From: a virus
Strand: one strand, 5' to 3'
Length of the DNA: 58,361 bases
IMG/VR virus record: IMGVR_UViG_3300046524_000088
Coordinates: 1 to 58,361 of that record
The first letter of the stretch is position 1; each line of letters starts with the position of its first letter. Below the pieces are notes generated by a model, which was given only the letters and a program-made list of their open reading frames with translations, was not told the origin of the DNA and did not search any database. The translations under genes were made by a program, and so were the position numbers. This document shows, piece after piece, positions 24,179 through 32,146 of this stretch.

Positions 24179-26602
24179 CTACGCCTGATACGCTTCACCG
24201 GCTGGCGCACGCCCTGCCGGCTCAGTAGGCGGCGTCATAACCTGCGGCGATGGGTTCGCATGCTTGTGCAAGTCGGCGGCCGTGGCAACGCTCGACAATT
24301 CTTTTTGTGTCTGGAGCTTCATCGTGGTCGCGGCCAGCATTGCCTTGATGTCGGCGAAGGACATGTTCTGCTTGCCTTGCTGCTCCTGCTGATCAAGTTG
24401 TGCAGTAAGCTCAGCCATGGCGCGCTGGAACTGGCGATCACGTTCCGACTCTTGCGCATCAAACTGCTGCTGCGCCGCGATCTTGGCTTGATCACCCTGT
24501 TGCGAAAGCTGGATGTCTTTCTGTTTGGAGTCAGCCATGATCTTGGCGGCGGTAATGCGTGGATCTTCCGGCGGTGGCGTATTCTGCATGCGCTCCAGAT
24601 CCTCCTTGGAGTACTGGAAGTTCTTCGGATCGAAGCGACGGCTGCGCAGGTATTCCTCGGCGGTCTTCTTCGGATCGAGGCCATAGGCTGGATTCAGACA
24701 CATCGCCATGATCTGACTGAGTTCCTGGCCTTGGATGTCGCGCTCAACCAGCGCCGACGAACCACGCGCCACGATCTGGTAGTCACCCTTGGCATCGTCA
24801 TCCTTGCCGTATTCCATCAACCATGTGTAGTAGCGACGCACATGCGGCTCAGTGATCGAGGAATCGAACAGACGGGCAATGCGGCGCAGAACAGAGTTGG
24901 CATTGTTGTTGAGGATCGTCATGCCGCCAACCGTCTCAGGTGCAGCGCCTTGCTGACCTTGCAACAACGCCGGCAAGCCGGTTACATCCTCGGCCATCTT
25001 CATGCCGAACTGAACGATTGCCATCAGTTCCTTTTCCAGCATCGGAATGACGGTGGCGGTCAGTGGTGCGCCGGCTGCTGGGTTGCCCGTTGATTCGTCC
25101 GACTCGATGAAAAACTTGAGCGGCACCACTTCCATGATGCCGTCTTCTGGCTCTACGCCACGACGTAGAGTCAGCAGTGGGCCAGAGGCAAGGCCGGCGT
25201 TGTCCATCATGTTGCGGGTGGCGGCCGTCACGATACGCTGCGGCGTGCGCATCTGGCGTGCAACGCCCATGCCCCACGGCATGCCAGGGCGGCGCTTCCA
25301 TGGGATCACGTCGTACGGGAACTGGCCATCATCCAGCGGATTGAGCGCGGCCTTGATCGGACGGTTGTTGACCATGGTGATGATTGCCGGGAAAGACTTC
25401 TCCATCGGCAAGTCTTCGCAGTCGCAACCAGCAGCCATGAGTTCATCCACTGTCACGTCGCCGTAGAAGTACCAGATTTCGAACTGGTTGTTGGCGGCGA
25501 ACGCGTTGCTCAACAGGTTACGGTTGTCGGACTCTTGCTGACGTGCTGGGCCTTCGCGCAGGCAGGCAATGATCTGGTCTTCCAAGTAGCCAGGCACGCC
25601 GATCAATTCTTCCAGCTTCTTACGCGTCAGGCGGTCACGCTCAAACACATAGGAGCCATTGTGGATCGACTCGCCGCAAGCTGGATCCGGGAACAAGTCC
25701 CAAGGGTCGACGCGGCGCGATGCCGGCTTGATTTCCTCTACGATGATCAGTTCGTAGACATTGCTCTGTGGATTCTGGCGCCACTGACGCGATACGCGCT
25801 TGACAGGGAATGGCCCCTTGACCACGCCTGAACCCAGCTTGGCGGCGTCATCAATCACCTTGCGCAACTCAGCATGGTACTGGCACTCGTCCAGCCAGTC
25901 GTCAATCTGAAGCTGTGCCTTGCCAGCCTTGCGCTTGGCCTCGGCTACCATCGCATCAAACTTGGCCTTGGCCTGGCTGAGCGCCATCACTGCGCCATCG
26001 GGCATCTGGACTTGCGGCTCTGGCTCGGCCGGCTGTTGCGGCTGTCCCTGAACTGGCATCGGAGCACCTGGAACTTGAGCCATGCCCATGTCGGTTGACT
26101 GAGGCATGCCCTGCTGCGGCATAGGAGCGGCGGCTGGCTGCGGCGTAATAGGCGCGCCCTTTGCTTTACCCATCAGCGCATCCAGTCCTTCGAACATGTC
26201 GGGGATCGGTGTCGCCTCGACGGCGAAATTGCGGTCATCGGTAGGCAATAGCATGTCGCCCACGCGGGCAGCGGCAGCATCTACGAACGGCTGGGTAATG
26301 TTGGGGAAGACGGTCGATCCGCGAACAGGGAGGCGCTGCTCTGCGTTGACGCTACCTTGGGTCAGTGGCTTGGAGGTGACGTAAGCGAACTCATGGCGGT
26401 TCGCATCATCGTAGCCGGAATAAAATTCCTCGTCTTCCAGCATCATTTGCTCGATGCCAGATGTACTCTTGGCATCGACAGCAGAGCGACGTTTCTGTGC
26501 AAGCGTTGAACCGAGCGCCTGCAAAATGCCTAGGCGGCGCTCCTCGTCGTTCTCAGGCGCGACATCATAGCCGCCCTGCATAGTTTGCTGCACTGCTTCC
26601 AT
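24179..26602 (-). CDS. portal protein
   Basis: An 807-residue portal. The core has VFPNITQPFVDAAAARVGDM, DPWDLFPDPACGES, PYDVIPWKRRPGMPWGMGVA and the long clip/stem helices. An insertion at about 155-200 is Pro/Gln/Met-rich. The C-terminus (about 690-807) is a long Gln-rich coiled coil suited to a barrel inside the head. It is preceded by GAGGATG and lies between terminase and scaffold. It is longer than the T7 type portal, mainly through these two regions. Confidence 0.85.
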   Translation of the reverse strand: MEAVQQTMQGGYDVAPENDEERRLGILQALGSTLAQKRRSAVDAKSTSGIEQMMLEDEEFYSGYDDANRHEFAYVTSKPLTQGSVNAEQRLPVRGSTVFPNITQPFVDAAAARVGDMLLPTDDRNFAVEATPIPDMFEGLDALMGKAKGAPITPQPAAAPMPQQGMPQSTDMGMAQVPGAPMPVQGQPQQPAEPEPQVQMPDGAVMALSQAKAKFDAMVAEAKRKAGKAQLQIDDWLDECQYHAELRKVIDDAAKLGSGVVKGPFPVKRVSRQWRQNPQSNVYELIIVEEIKPASRRVDPWDLFPDPACGESIHNGSYVFERDRLTRKKLEELIGVPGYLEDQIIACLREGPARQQESDNRNLLSNAFAANNQFEIWYFYGDVTVDELMAAGCDCEDLPMEKSFPAIITMVNNRPIKAALNPLDDGQFPYDVIPWKRRPGMPWGMGVARQMRTPQRIVTAATRNMMDNAGLASGPLLTLRRGVEPEDGIMEVVPLKFFIESDESTGNPAAGAPLTATVIPMLEKELMAIVQFGMKMAEDVTGLPALLQGQQGAAPETVGGMTILNNNANSVLRRIARLFDSSITEPHVRRYYTWLMEYGKDDDAKGDYQIVARGSSALVERDIQGQELSQIMAMCLNPAYGLDPKKTAEEYLRSRRFDPKNFQYSKEDLERMQNTPPPEDPRITAAKIMADSKQKDIQLSQQGDQAKIAAQQQFDAQESERDRQFQRAMAELTAQLDQQEQQGKQNMSFADIKAMLAATTMKLQTQKELSSVATAADLHKHANPSPQVMTPPTEPAGRAPAGEAYQA

Positions 26603-26699
26603 GACATCCTCATTTGGACGCAGCGGCGGGAGTATGACCCGCTTCCCCTAGAGGAACCCTGTTGGGCGCTGCAAAATGAATTACTTCTCAACATCGCGG

Positions 26700-26705
26700 A
26701 TTATA
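26700..26705 (-). promoter_or_regulatory. candidate -10 box upstream of the portal gene
   Basis: Minus-strand TATAAT followed by CCG, in the 157-base gap between the terminase stop and the portal start. The same 9-mer TATAATCCG occurs in the promoter at 34777-34782. No good -35 is visible at 17 bases. It may drive portal-capsid transcription independently of the terminase. Confidence 0.45.
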
Positions 26706-26759
26706 CTCGGTTAATTCTTTACTGAGTGCAAACCATCGGTGGTGTCAACTGTTATTTGG

Positions 26760-29387
26760 CTAGTAGCCCATACCCGGATCACTTGGGCGGCGTGGCACTG
26801 TGCGTGCAGGCTTCTTCTTCGGTGGTTTAACTGGCTCGGCAAACGTCAGGCCCAGAGAGTCAGCCTTGTCCGGCGAGCGCAAGCCGCGCTTCTTCATGTC
26901 CTCCTTCTTCTCCATCTTCAGCCTGTTGCTGCTGTCATAGCTGTATTTGATCTGGGTAAGGTCGGCCTGTAGTTCATCGTCGTCAGGAACATCGGCAGGC
27001 GCTTTCTCAAGCCACTCCTTCGTCTCGCCCCACATTTCAGCGCGCTTGTTGTAGTACTTCACCTCATCAATGGGCGAGCTGCCGCTGTTCACCTGGACCA
27101 AGTGGCACGTATCCTCAACGAGCAATTCCTCCAGACGATCGTACACACCAGCACCAAGCCCGCCGACGTCAACCGCACATTGGTCAGCATTGATTTCCTT
27201 GATCGCCTTGTAGACCAAGCCAGCCACTTCCATTGTGCTGCGCTTCTCGTACGAGCGGATCCAGTGAACCTTGCGTCCCTGACGGAAGCAAATCGATGTA
27301 CGATCCTCACCGAAGCGAGCAGGATCGACGCCTAGCTTTTTATGCCCTAGCGCCTCGGCCGTCGCATTCCGGGCATCAACCACAAGTTGCGCGGGAATAT
27401 AGGGGTCATGGCCGGACATCTGGAACGCCTCGGCAGCGGTAGCCGGATACTCTTGCTTGAACAGCAATTCCCCCAAGTCGGCAATCTTGAACCGGCGCCA
27501 GGCCATTTGTTCCATGGTCAGTTCGTACGATTCCTTGTACTTCTCTTCATCGCTGGTCAGCACGAAGTCTGCCGTCACCTCGCGGCTGTATTCCTCCTGC
27601 CAGTACCACGGCACGAAGATAGCGATGTAGTCTGACTGTCCAGCCACAGCCTTTTGCCATTCCTTGTGGAAATAGTTGCCAAGTCCATTTGCTGTGGATT
27701 CCTTGATGATCTCGGTCCCTGCTTCATCTGGAACGGCTTGCAGCACACCAGCAGAGTGATCCTCCGCATTAGGCCAGAAGCCCACCTCGCTGTTATGCGT
27801 CGCTCCATGCACGATGCAATAGGAATGATCGGGGTCATCTATTTCAAAGTCCATGACATCGCCAAGCACAGCCGGCCCGACCGAAAGCACTGGAACCCAT
27901 GCGAACCCATCATTAATGACCACAGACCCATAGTTCCCGCTTCGTTTCCGTGGAGGCATAGACCAACCTATCTCGGCAGAAAGCCTATCGACACCATCGC
28001 CACAGAGCCTGAGCGTCCATTGATCCTTCTCGTCACGACCATTGCGGACAGCGCCGGCACGATAGGCGATGCACGACCAGCCGTACCCAAGTGAGGCGAG
28101 AGCATCGCGCATACCTACCGTTATAGCACTTCGGATACTCGGCGCTGAAATCCTGCGATCACCCGGGCGCGAGCTACTATGACCATCCCCCGCCAGATAT
28201 CCATGCACAAGACCGCGCACAAATTCAGCGCCGCAGTTGCTCCACGCTTCGGGTAGCCTCTTTCCGTCAAGCTCTCCACACATCGAACGGACAAACGTAG
28301 CAAAAGACTTGCCGTAAGTCGTCACAGTCACAGTCTTGCTATCAACCCTAGGAGCAATCTTCACCGATCTAAACATGTGCGCTAGCGGCTTTAACCATTC
28401 GATGGTCCGCTCTACCTCGCGCTCATGGACAGTGAATGTGACACCCGAAGGAACGCCGCTTGGCCGCTGCCTCACGATGCAACCTTCCGCCAAGTACAAA
28501 CCAAGCACTTTGCCAAGGTCATAACTTGGTGCCACGCAGTCCGGACCAACCTCGCGAGAGCCGCCACCTTGCGGGCGAATTGCATCTGGCAACCTGAACG
28601 GCCATGACTGACGGCTATCGGTGATCGTTGCGACTGGATACCCTATGAACTCGGATTCTCCGAACTGGTCAACACGTTTCCATCCGTCACGAGTCCAAAA
28701 CCTATGCTCGTCTGTAGCCTTCAGCGGCATCCCGCTAATTCCCTTGACTACGATATCGCGTAGTGCTTTCTGTTGATGGCTGATGAATGACACGCTTGCA
28801 AGCGCACCTGTACGAGTGCGCACCAAGTCCCCAACGCTGAAATCTCTCATTGGAGTAAGTCCACCGGCAGCATCAATGATGTAAGTCTCAGGCGACAGGC
28901 AACCATGGAAATACTGAATGGTCGAGCCACGACCTACTGCTGTGCTGCCGGCTGTGCCGACCTTGTAGCCAGAGTCCAGCAGATCAAATGATAGTTCTTT
29001 GGCATTGGCTGCCCCTGTATGTGGCCGCACCAGTTCTGGGCAATGCTCATGGTAGCGGTCAACCAGTTCGAACAGATTGTTTGTCGCCTCACCCTCGTGC
29101 GTCAGGATGAAGGCCCTAACACCCTTGCGGTGGCTCACCTTCCAGTAATATCTGCCCTCGACGTAGGTTGAGCATCCTTGCTGTCGGCCTTTCAGGATGA
29201 TCGCCCGAACCTTGCCGGTATTGGCTAGCTGCTCCTCGATACATGCATGAATATGATGCTGGGCCGTGTTCATCTCGAATGGCAACACCTTGCCGGCCTT
29301 CGTACGGATCTTCAGGCACTTCTGAGCGTAGTGTATGAAATCGTCTTTCAAGCGCTGGCGAATGGCGCGTTCGCGGTCATCCATCAT
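26760..29387 (-). CDS. terL: terminase large subunit interrupted by an intein
   Basis: An 875-residue precursor; excising the intein leaves a 505-residue terminase. The ATPase part has KGRQQGCST (residues 66-74) as a variant Walker A loop. Splicing would rebuild YFHG-SEVGFW, the motif next to Walker B. The C-terminal nuclease shows acidic residues in GVDPARFGEDRTSICF, CAVDVGGLGAG and SPDKADSLGL. It powers DNA packaging through the portal. The start overlaps the small-subunit stop. The intein lies in the ATPase core, so packaging would depend on splicing. Confidence 0.9.
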   Translation of the reverse strand: MMDDRERAIRQRLKDDFIHYAQKCLKIRTKAGKVLPFEMNTAQHHIHACIEEQLANTGKVRAIILKGRQQGCSTYVEGRYYWKVSHRKGVRAFILTHEGEATNNLFELVDRYHEHCPELVRPHTGAANAKELSFDLLDSGYKVGTAGSTAVGRGSTIQYFHGCLSPETYIIDAAGGLTPMRDFSVGDLVRTRTGALASVSFISHQQKALRDIVVKGISGMPLKATDEHRFWTRDGWKRVDQFGESEFIGYPVATITDSRQSWPFRLPDAIRPQGGGSREVGPDCVAPSYDLGKVLGLYLAEGCIVRQRPSGVPSGVTFTVHEREVERTIEWLKPLAHMFRSVKIAPRVDSKTVTVTTYGKSFATFVRSMCGELDGKRLPEAWSNCGAEFVRGLVHGYLAGDGHSSSRPGDRRISAPSIRSAITVGMRDALASLGYGWSCIAYRAGAVRNGRDEKDQWTLRLCGDGVDRLSAEIGWSMPPRKRSGNYGSVVINDGFAWVPVLSVGPAVLGDVMDFEIDDPDHSYCIVHGATHNSEVGFWPNAEDHSAGVLQAVPDEAGTEIIKESTANGLGNYFHKEWQKAVAGQSDYIAIFVPWYWQEEYSREVTADFVLTSDEEKYKESYELTMEQMAWRRFKIADLGELLFKQEYPATAAEAFQMSGHDPYIPAQLVVDARNATAEALGHKKLGVDPARFGEDRTSICFRQGRKVHWIRSYEKRSTMEVAGLVYKAIKEINADQCAVDVGGLGAGVYDRLEELLVEDTCHLVQVNSGSSPIDEVKYYNKRAEMWGETKEWLEKAPADVPDDDELQADLTQIKYSYDSSNRLKMEKKEDMKKRGLRSPDKADSLGLTFAEPVKPPKKKPARTVPRRPSDPGMGY
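27792..28901 (-). mobile_element. intein with LAGLIDADG homing endonuclease in terL
   Basis: A 370-residue insert from Cys163 to Asn532 of the precursor. Splicing block A begins CLSPETYI. Block B is GMPLKATDEHRFW with the Thr..His pair. LAGLIDADG motifs are LGLYLAEGC and VHGYLAGDG. Blocks F/G are DFEIDDPDHSYCIVHGATHN, followed by extein Ser as the +1 nucleophile. All splicing residues (Cys1, penultimate His, Asn, +1 Ser) are present, so splicing is expected. Boundaries follow from restoring a continuous terminase sequence. Confidence 0.92.
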
Positions 29388-30043
29388 TCCAGATCATCCA
29401 ATGACTTCTCGTGCACCATCTTGCCGTTGATAGTCAACTTGTCATTGAGCATGCCAGCATGACGCATCAGCAACTGGAGATAGCCCTCCTTGCTCTGCAT
29501 CTTAACCTCCAGCCCATCCTTGGTTTGTTTCACGCCAGCATAAAGCGCCTTGGCCGCCGGGCTTAGATTTCGAGTGTCCTTGACGATGGTCTTGCTCACA
29601 CCGTCCCCAAAGCACTCAGGACAATCAGCATTCGGCGCCAGCCGCTCATCGTATCCAATGCCGCCGCGTTCATCAAAAGCAGTTTCGGCCAACCATGCCT
29701 CCTGTTCCTTCTCCATCTCGTTCGCGGTGTACTGATAACGATACCCTTCACCCCAACAGAACCGGCAGCAATGCCGGCGATGCTCGACTAGTTCATTGGC
29801 ATCGGCCGCAAGCATGTTGACCAGCACGCGGATAACATCGTCTTGGCTGACCTCTACGCGGGCTAGTCGATCAGCTTGCCGCTTTGCAATTTCTTCTGCA
29901 ATGGCAGGTTTGGTCAGGTTCTCTGTAGCAATTACCTTGGCGCTGCGGGGATTGTAGCCGGCGCGTATCGCGGCCTGTGTGCCATTCAGATCGATCAGGT
30001 ATTCGTCTACGAAGGCCAGTTGCTTGGCGGTCAGGCTACTCAT
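29384..30043 (-). CDS. terS: terminase small subunit
   Basis: A 219-residue protein of the Terminase_2 type: MSSLTAKQLAFVDEYLIDLN, then GTQAAIRAGYNPRSAKVIAT, then ENLTKPAIAEEI is the N-terminal DNA-binding HTH. A zinc-finger-like insert with CCRFCWGEGY and CPECFGDG lies at about 91-145. The C-terminus is an oligomerisation or motor-binding tail. The stop overlaps the terL start. GAGGTAAGC precedes the ATG. Confidence 0.85.
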   Translation of the reverse strand: MSSLTAKQLAFVDEYLIDLNGTQAAIRAGYNPRSAKVIATENLTKPAIAEEIAKRQADRLARVEVSQDDVIRVLVNMLAADANELVEHRRHCCRFCWGEGYRYQYTANEMEKEQEAWLAETAFDERGGIGYDERLAPNADCPECFGDGVSKTIVKDTRNLSPAAKALYAGVKQTKDGLEVKMQSKEGYLQLLMRHAGMLNDKLTINGKMVHEKSLDDLE

Positions 30044-30048
30044 GATGC

Positions 30049-30135
30049 TTACCTCATTGGCGGGGTTTGAAGGCAGCCATTCAAAACTTTGTTCGGCCTA
30101 CTTTTCTCTAGAGTGCAGAATCCGGAGACTAGCAT
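30049..30135 (-). CDS. possible 28-residue leader peptide before terS
   Basis: The ORF MLVSGFCTLEKSRPNKVLNG... starts eight bases after AAGGA and ends just before the terS ribosome site. It fills an otherwise empty gap. No homology is recognised; support is only the ribosome site and position. Confidence 0.35.
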   Translation of the reverse strand: MLVSGFCTLEKSRPNKVLNGCLQTPPMR

Positions 30136-30158
30136 GTCTATTCCTTACTTTTTCCAGA

Positions 30159-30392
30159 CTATTTGCTACCTGATTCTATCTTCCACTGAATATAGTTCAC
30201 TACGTTAGCGATGTTCCCAGCCTGCCCGAACATGTTCTTGCCGCAGGATTCGCACGTGCAGCCCTGTGTCATATCCTTGGTGGTGTAGTCGATGCGCAGG
30301 GGCTTGGCGCTGAGGAAGTTGACGCCTACCTCTGGCTTGTCGATCGTGAGCCACGCGGGGCGGCCACAGGAAGGGTGGAGGTAGGCGTACAT
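30159..30392 (-). CDS. small zinc-ribbon-like protein, paralogue of 30839-31036
   Basis: A 77-residue protein beginning MYAYLHPSCGRPAWLTIDKP, with a second pair CTCESCG. The start MYAYLHPSCGRPAW parallels MLTYIHQACGKPAF of the protein encoded at 30839-31036. Both have an N-terminal Cys-Gly and a C-terminal Cys pair, suggesting one bound zinc. The two flank the Ntn-hydrolase gene. Function unknown. Confidence 0.65.
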   Translation of the reverse strand: MYAYLHPSCGRPAWLTIDKPEVGVNFLSAKPLRIDYTTKDMTQGCTCESCGKNMFGQAGNIANVVNYIQWKIESGSK

Positions 30393-30394
30393 AG

Positions 30395-30829
30395 TCAGCC
30401 TTCCAGCGTCAACGTGTCAATGCCGTTGCCGCAGCTTGTATCGAGTGCACAAGCCACTGTCACCGCAGTGTGGGCATCATGCCCCAAATACATGGCAGCC
30501 AAAGCATAGTCACGCCCTGAGCCACGGGCATAGAACTTGTCCTCGATCGTCTCTGGATGCTCGTTGTCATAAGTGTACATCAGAATCTTGCGGTCATTCG
30601 TGATGAACATGGAACCAGCACCGCGCTCTTCGGTGGATTTGGGGAACTTGCCAATGGGGCGATCAGCCTTGAACCACTCCAGAAGCTCGGCGGCGTGAGC
30701 GCCACAACCAGCGAACCCTACGAGACCGCCAGGAACGCGATGGATCTTCGTTGCGGTCGTAGGATACCCAGCATTGGTAGCGCGCTTATCGGCGGCGAAG
30801 GTAATCCCATCCCATGCAAGTACTGTCAT
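30395..30829 (-). CDS. HslV/proteasome-like Ntn hydrolase
   Basis: A 144-residue protein beginning MTVLAWDGITFAADKRATNA. Removal of Met1 would expose Thr2 as the N-terminal nucleophile. Asp14 and Lys28 (in TTATKIHRV) match the HslV catalytic Asp17 and Lys33, and RGSGRDYALAAMYLG resembles the GSG/YA region of the family. Phages of several groups carry such proteasome-like proteins; a role in virion maturation or host interaction is possible but unproven. It lies between two paralogous zinc-ribbon genes, upstream of the terminase genes. Confidence 0.7.
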   Translation of the reverse strand: MTVLAWDGITFAADKRATNAGYPTTATKIHRVPGGLVGFAGCGAHAAELLEWFKADRPIGKFPKSTEERGAGSMFITNDRKILMYTYDNEHPETIEDKFYARGSGRDYALAAMYLGHDAHTAVTVACALDTSCGNGIDTLTLEG

Positions 30830-30838
30830 AGCGCTCTC

Positions 30839-31036
30839 CTAGATCATCGTGCGGATGTTACAGGTATGCAGCGGAACAGGCTCCCCACAACTGTCACAGC
30901 GTGGGATACTGAACGGCTCAACAGGGTGATAGTTCAGATGCAACACTTCTTTAGATTGAGCTGGCAATTCTGGACGAGGCCAGCGCGTCAGCATGAAGGC
31001 TGGCTTGCCGCACGCCTGGTGGATGTAGGTAAGCAT
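30839..31036 (-). CDS. small zinc-ribbon-like protein, paralogue of 30159-30392
   Basis: A 65-residue protein beginning MLTYIHQACGKPAFMLT with a second pair CDSCG. The ATG at 31036 overlaps the upstream stop. Similar in plan to the product of 30159-30392, consistent with duplication around the Ntn-hydrolase gene. Confidence 0.65.
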   Translation of the reverse strand: MLTYIHQACGKPAFMLTRWPRPELPAQSKEVLHLNYHPVEPFSIPRCDSCGEPVPLHTCNIRTMI

Positions 31037-31311
31037 CACTTCGTCCTTTGCACGGACTTGACCATGCGCTTGAGGACTTCAACGGGGATGCGCGACTGCT
31101 TGGCCATCTTGCGGAACTGGGCCTTCTTGGCCTTGGCTGCTTCGACGGCGGTGTTATGCGCGTCGATCTGCTGGCGGTGCTGGACTTCCTGCAACACGTG
31201 GGCCGGCGCATTGGCGATCAGGTTCTCCATGCCCTTGAGCTGGGCGCGCAGAGCTTCCTGGTTGAGTTGAAACGGCTGATTGACGATCATGCCAGCCTCC
31301 ACTTGTTCCAT
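31036..31311 (-). CDS. helical hypothetical protein
   Basis: A 91-residue, highly charged, helical protein (begins MEQVEAGMIVNQPFQLNQEA) with a basic C-terminus (VEVLKRMVKSVQRTK). It overlaps the gene on each side by a few bases. No family recognised. Confidence 0.6.
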   Translation of the reverse strand: MEQVEAGMIVNQPFQLNQEALRAQLKGMENLIANAPAHVLQEVQHRQQIDAHNTAVEAAKAKKAQFRKMAKQSRIPVEVLKRMVKSVQRTK

Positions 31312-31541
31312 TCGTGTTGATCGATGGCGCCGATAGACGCTACGATGGCGGGGCCGGTGAAGCGGCGATTCTTGGAAACTTCATTCTGGATGCTCTTGGC
31401 GGTCAGGATGTTGCCCTCTTGGCGCATTTCGGCCATTAGCCTACGCTTATAGGCTTCGGTCTCTGGCAGCCCATGTCTGAGAGCGGTTGCATGCTCTCGC
31501 ATTTCCACAAGAGCTTTCAAAGTGTCCATTCGATCTTGCAT
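31287..31541 (-). CDS. helical hypothetical protein
   Basis: An 84-residue protein (MQDRMDTLKALVEMREHATA...), predicted helical, starting in a TGATG overlap with the previous stop. It overlaps the next gene by 25 bases. No family recognised. Confidence 0.6.
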   Translation of the reverse strand: MQDRMDTLKALVEMREHATALRHGLPETEAYKRRLMAEMRQEGNILTAKSIQNEVSKNRRFTGPAIVASIGAIDQHEWNKWRLA

Positions 31542-31936
31542 CACATTCCCCCGCTGAACACCTTGCGTACTGGCAGACCGCCGCGCTTGGCGCCGATACC
31601 GCCTTGTCCGTAGCCCTGCATCATCTGGTCTTGGGCGGTTCCTTGATCTGGCGGCATCTGTCCTTGGTTCTGGATGATCTGCTTGACCATGCTCATAGCG
31701 TCTTCCAGCGAGGCAACGGGAACGCCCTTGTCATCGTCTTGGCCTTCACCCATGTCGCCCTGATCGGCACCCATCTGGCCCTGTATGTCGCCGCCCTGCT
31801 CCTCAGAGTTCTCGTCGTCCATCGTCTCGACGTTGACCGATGTCGGCCGGCCGTCAGCGCCAACGTAGATCTCGATGCAGTAGCCGCCTTGCTGACTGTC
31901 CTGCTGCTCCATACCGCCAGATTGCATGTTGTCCAT
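31541..31936 (-). CDS. Gln/Gly/Asp-rich low-complexity protein, first gene of the packaging operon
   Basis: A 131-residue protein beginning MDNMQSGGMEQQDSQQGG with a central beta-like segment (CIEIYVGADGRPTSVNVE), then acidic low complexity. AAGGGAAAT precedes the ATG at 31936. The C-terminus is basic (IGAKRGGLPVRKVFSGGM). Similar acidic proteins occur near terminases, but no function is assigned. Confidence 0.6.
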   Translation of the reverse strand: MDNMQSGGMEQQDSQQGGYCIEIYVGADGRPTSVNVETMDDENSEEQGGDIQGQMGADQGDMGEGQDDDKGVPVASLEDAMSMVKQIIQNQGQMPPDQGTAQDQMMQGYGQGGIGAKRGGLPVRKVFSGGM

Positions 31937-31977
31937 GATATTTCCCTTGTGTGATTTGGTGTTTCCTGACCTAAATG

Positions 31978-31986
31978 ATTGTACCA
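31978..31986 (-). promoter_or_regulatory. extended -10 promoter for the packaging/late operon
   Basis: Minus-strand TGGTACAAT is a TGnTACAAT extended -10, immediately after the tailspike terminator and 40 bases before the first gene of the packaging operon. No separate -35 is visible. Confidence 0.5.
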
Positions 31987-32022
31987 AGAAAAAAGCCGCC
32001 AGTCGTTGAGAATGGCGGCTTT
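31987..32022 (-). terminator. rho-independent terminator of the tailspike operon
   Basis: Minus-strand AAAGCCGCC/GGCGGCTTT stem with a 13-base loop, followed by six T residues. It isolates the tailspike unit from the packaging operon. Confidence 0.85.
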
Positions 32023-32074
32023 GCCGAGACTTCTACATGCAAAAACCTGATTGTGCATCAGGAAGCGTCCATCA

Positions 32075-32146
32075 TGGGGATACTGGACTAACCGTTGCCG
32101 AATTCCAGTAATACACGGCGGCGTAGGTTACGTCATAAGACTCCGG
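32075..32146 (-). other. in-frame open extension downstream of the tailspike stop
   Basis: Reading on through the TGA at 32147-32149 gives PESYDVTYAAVYYWNSATV... for 24 codons before another TGA. The peptide looks protein-like and the stop is followed by C, a leaky context. It may be stop readthrough or a relic of a longer ancestral spike. Confidence 0.35.

Noticed and set aside
24092-25093. 333-residue plus ORF opposite the portal gene
   Set aside because: Antisense shadow; no protein-like pattern.
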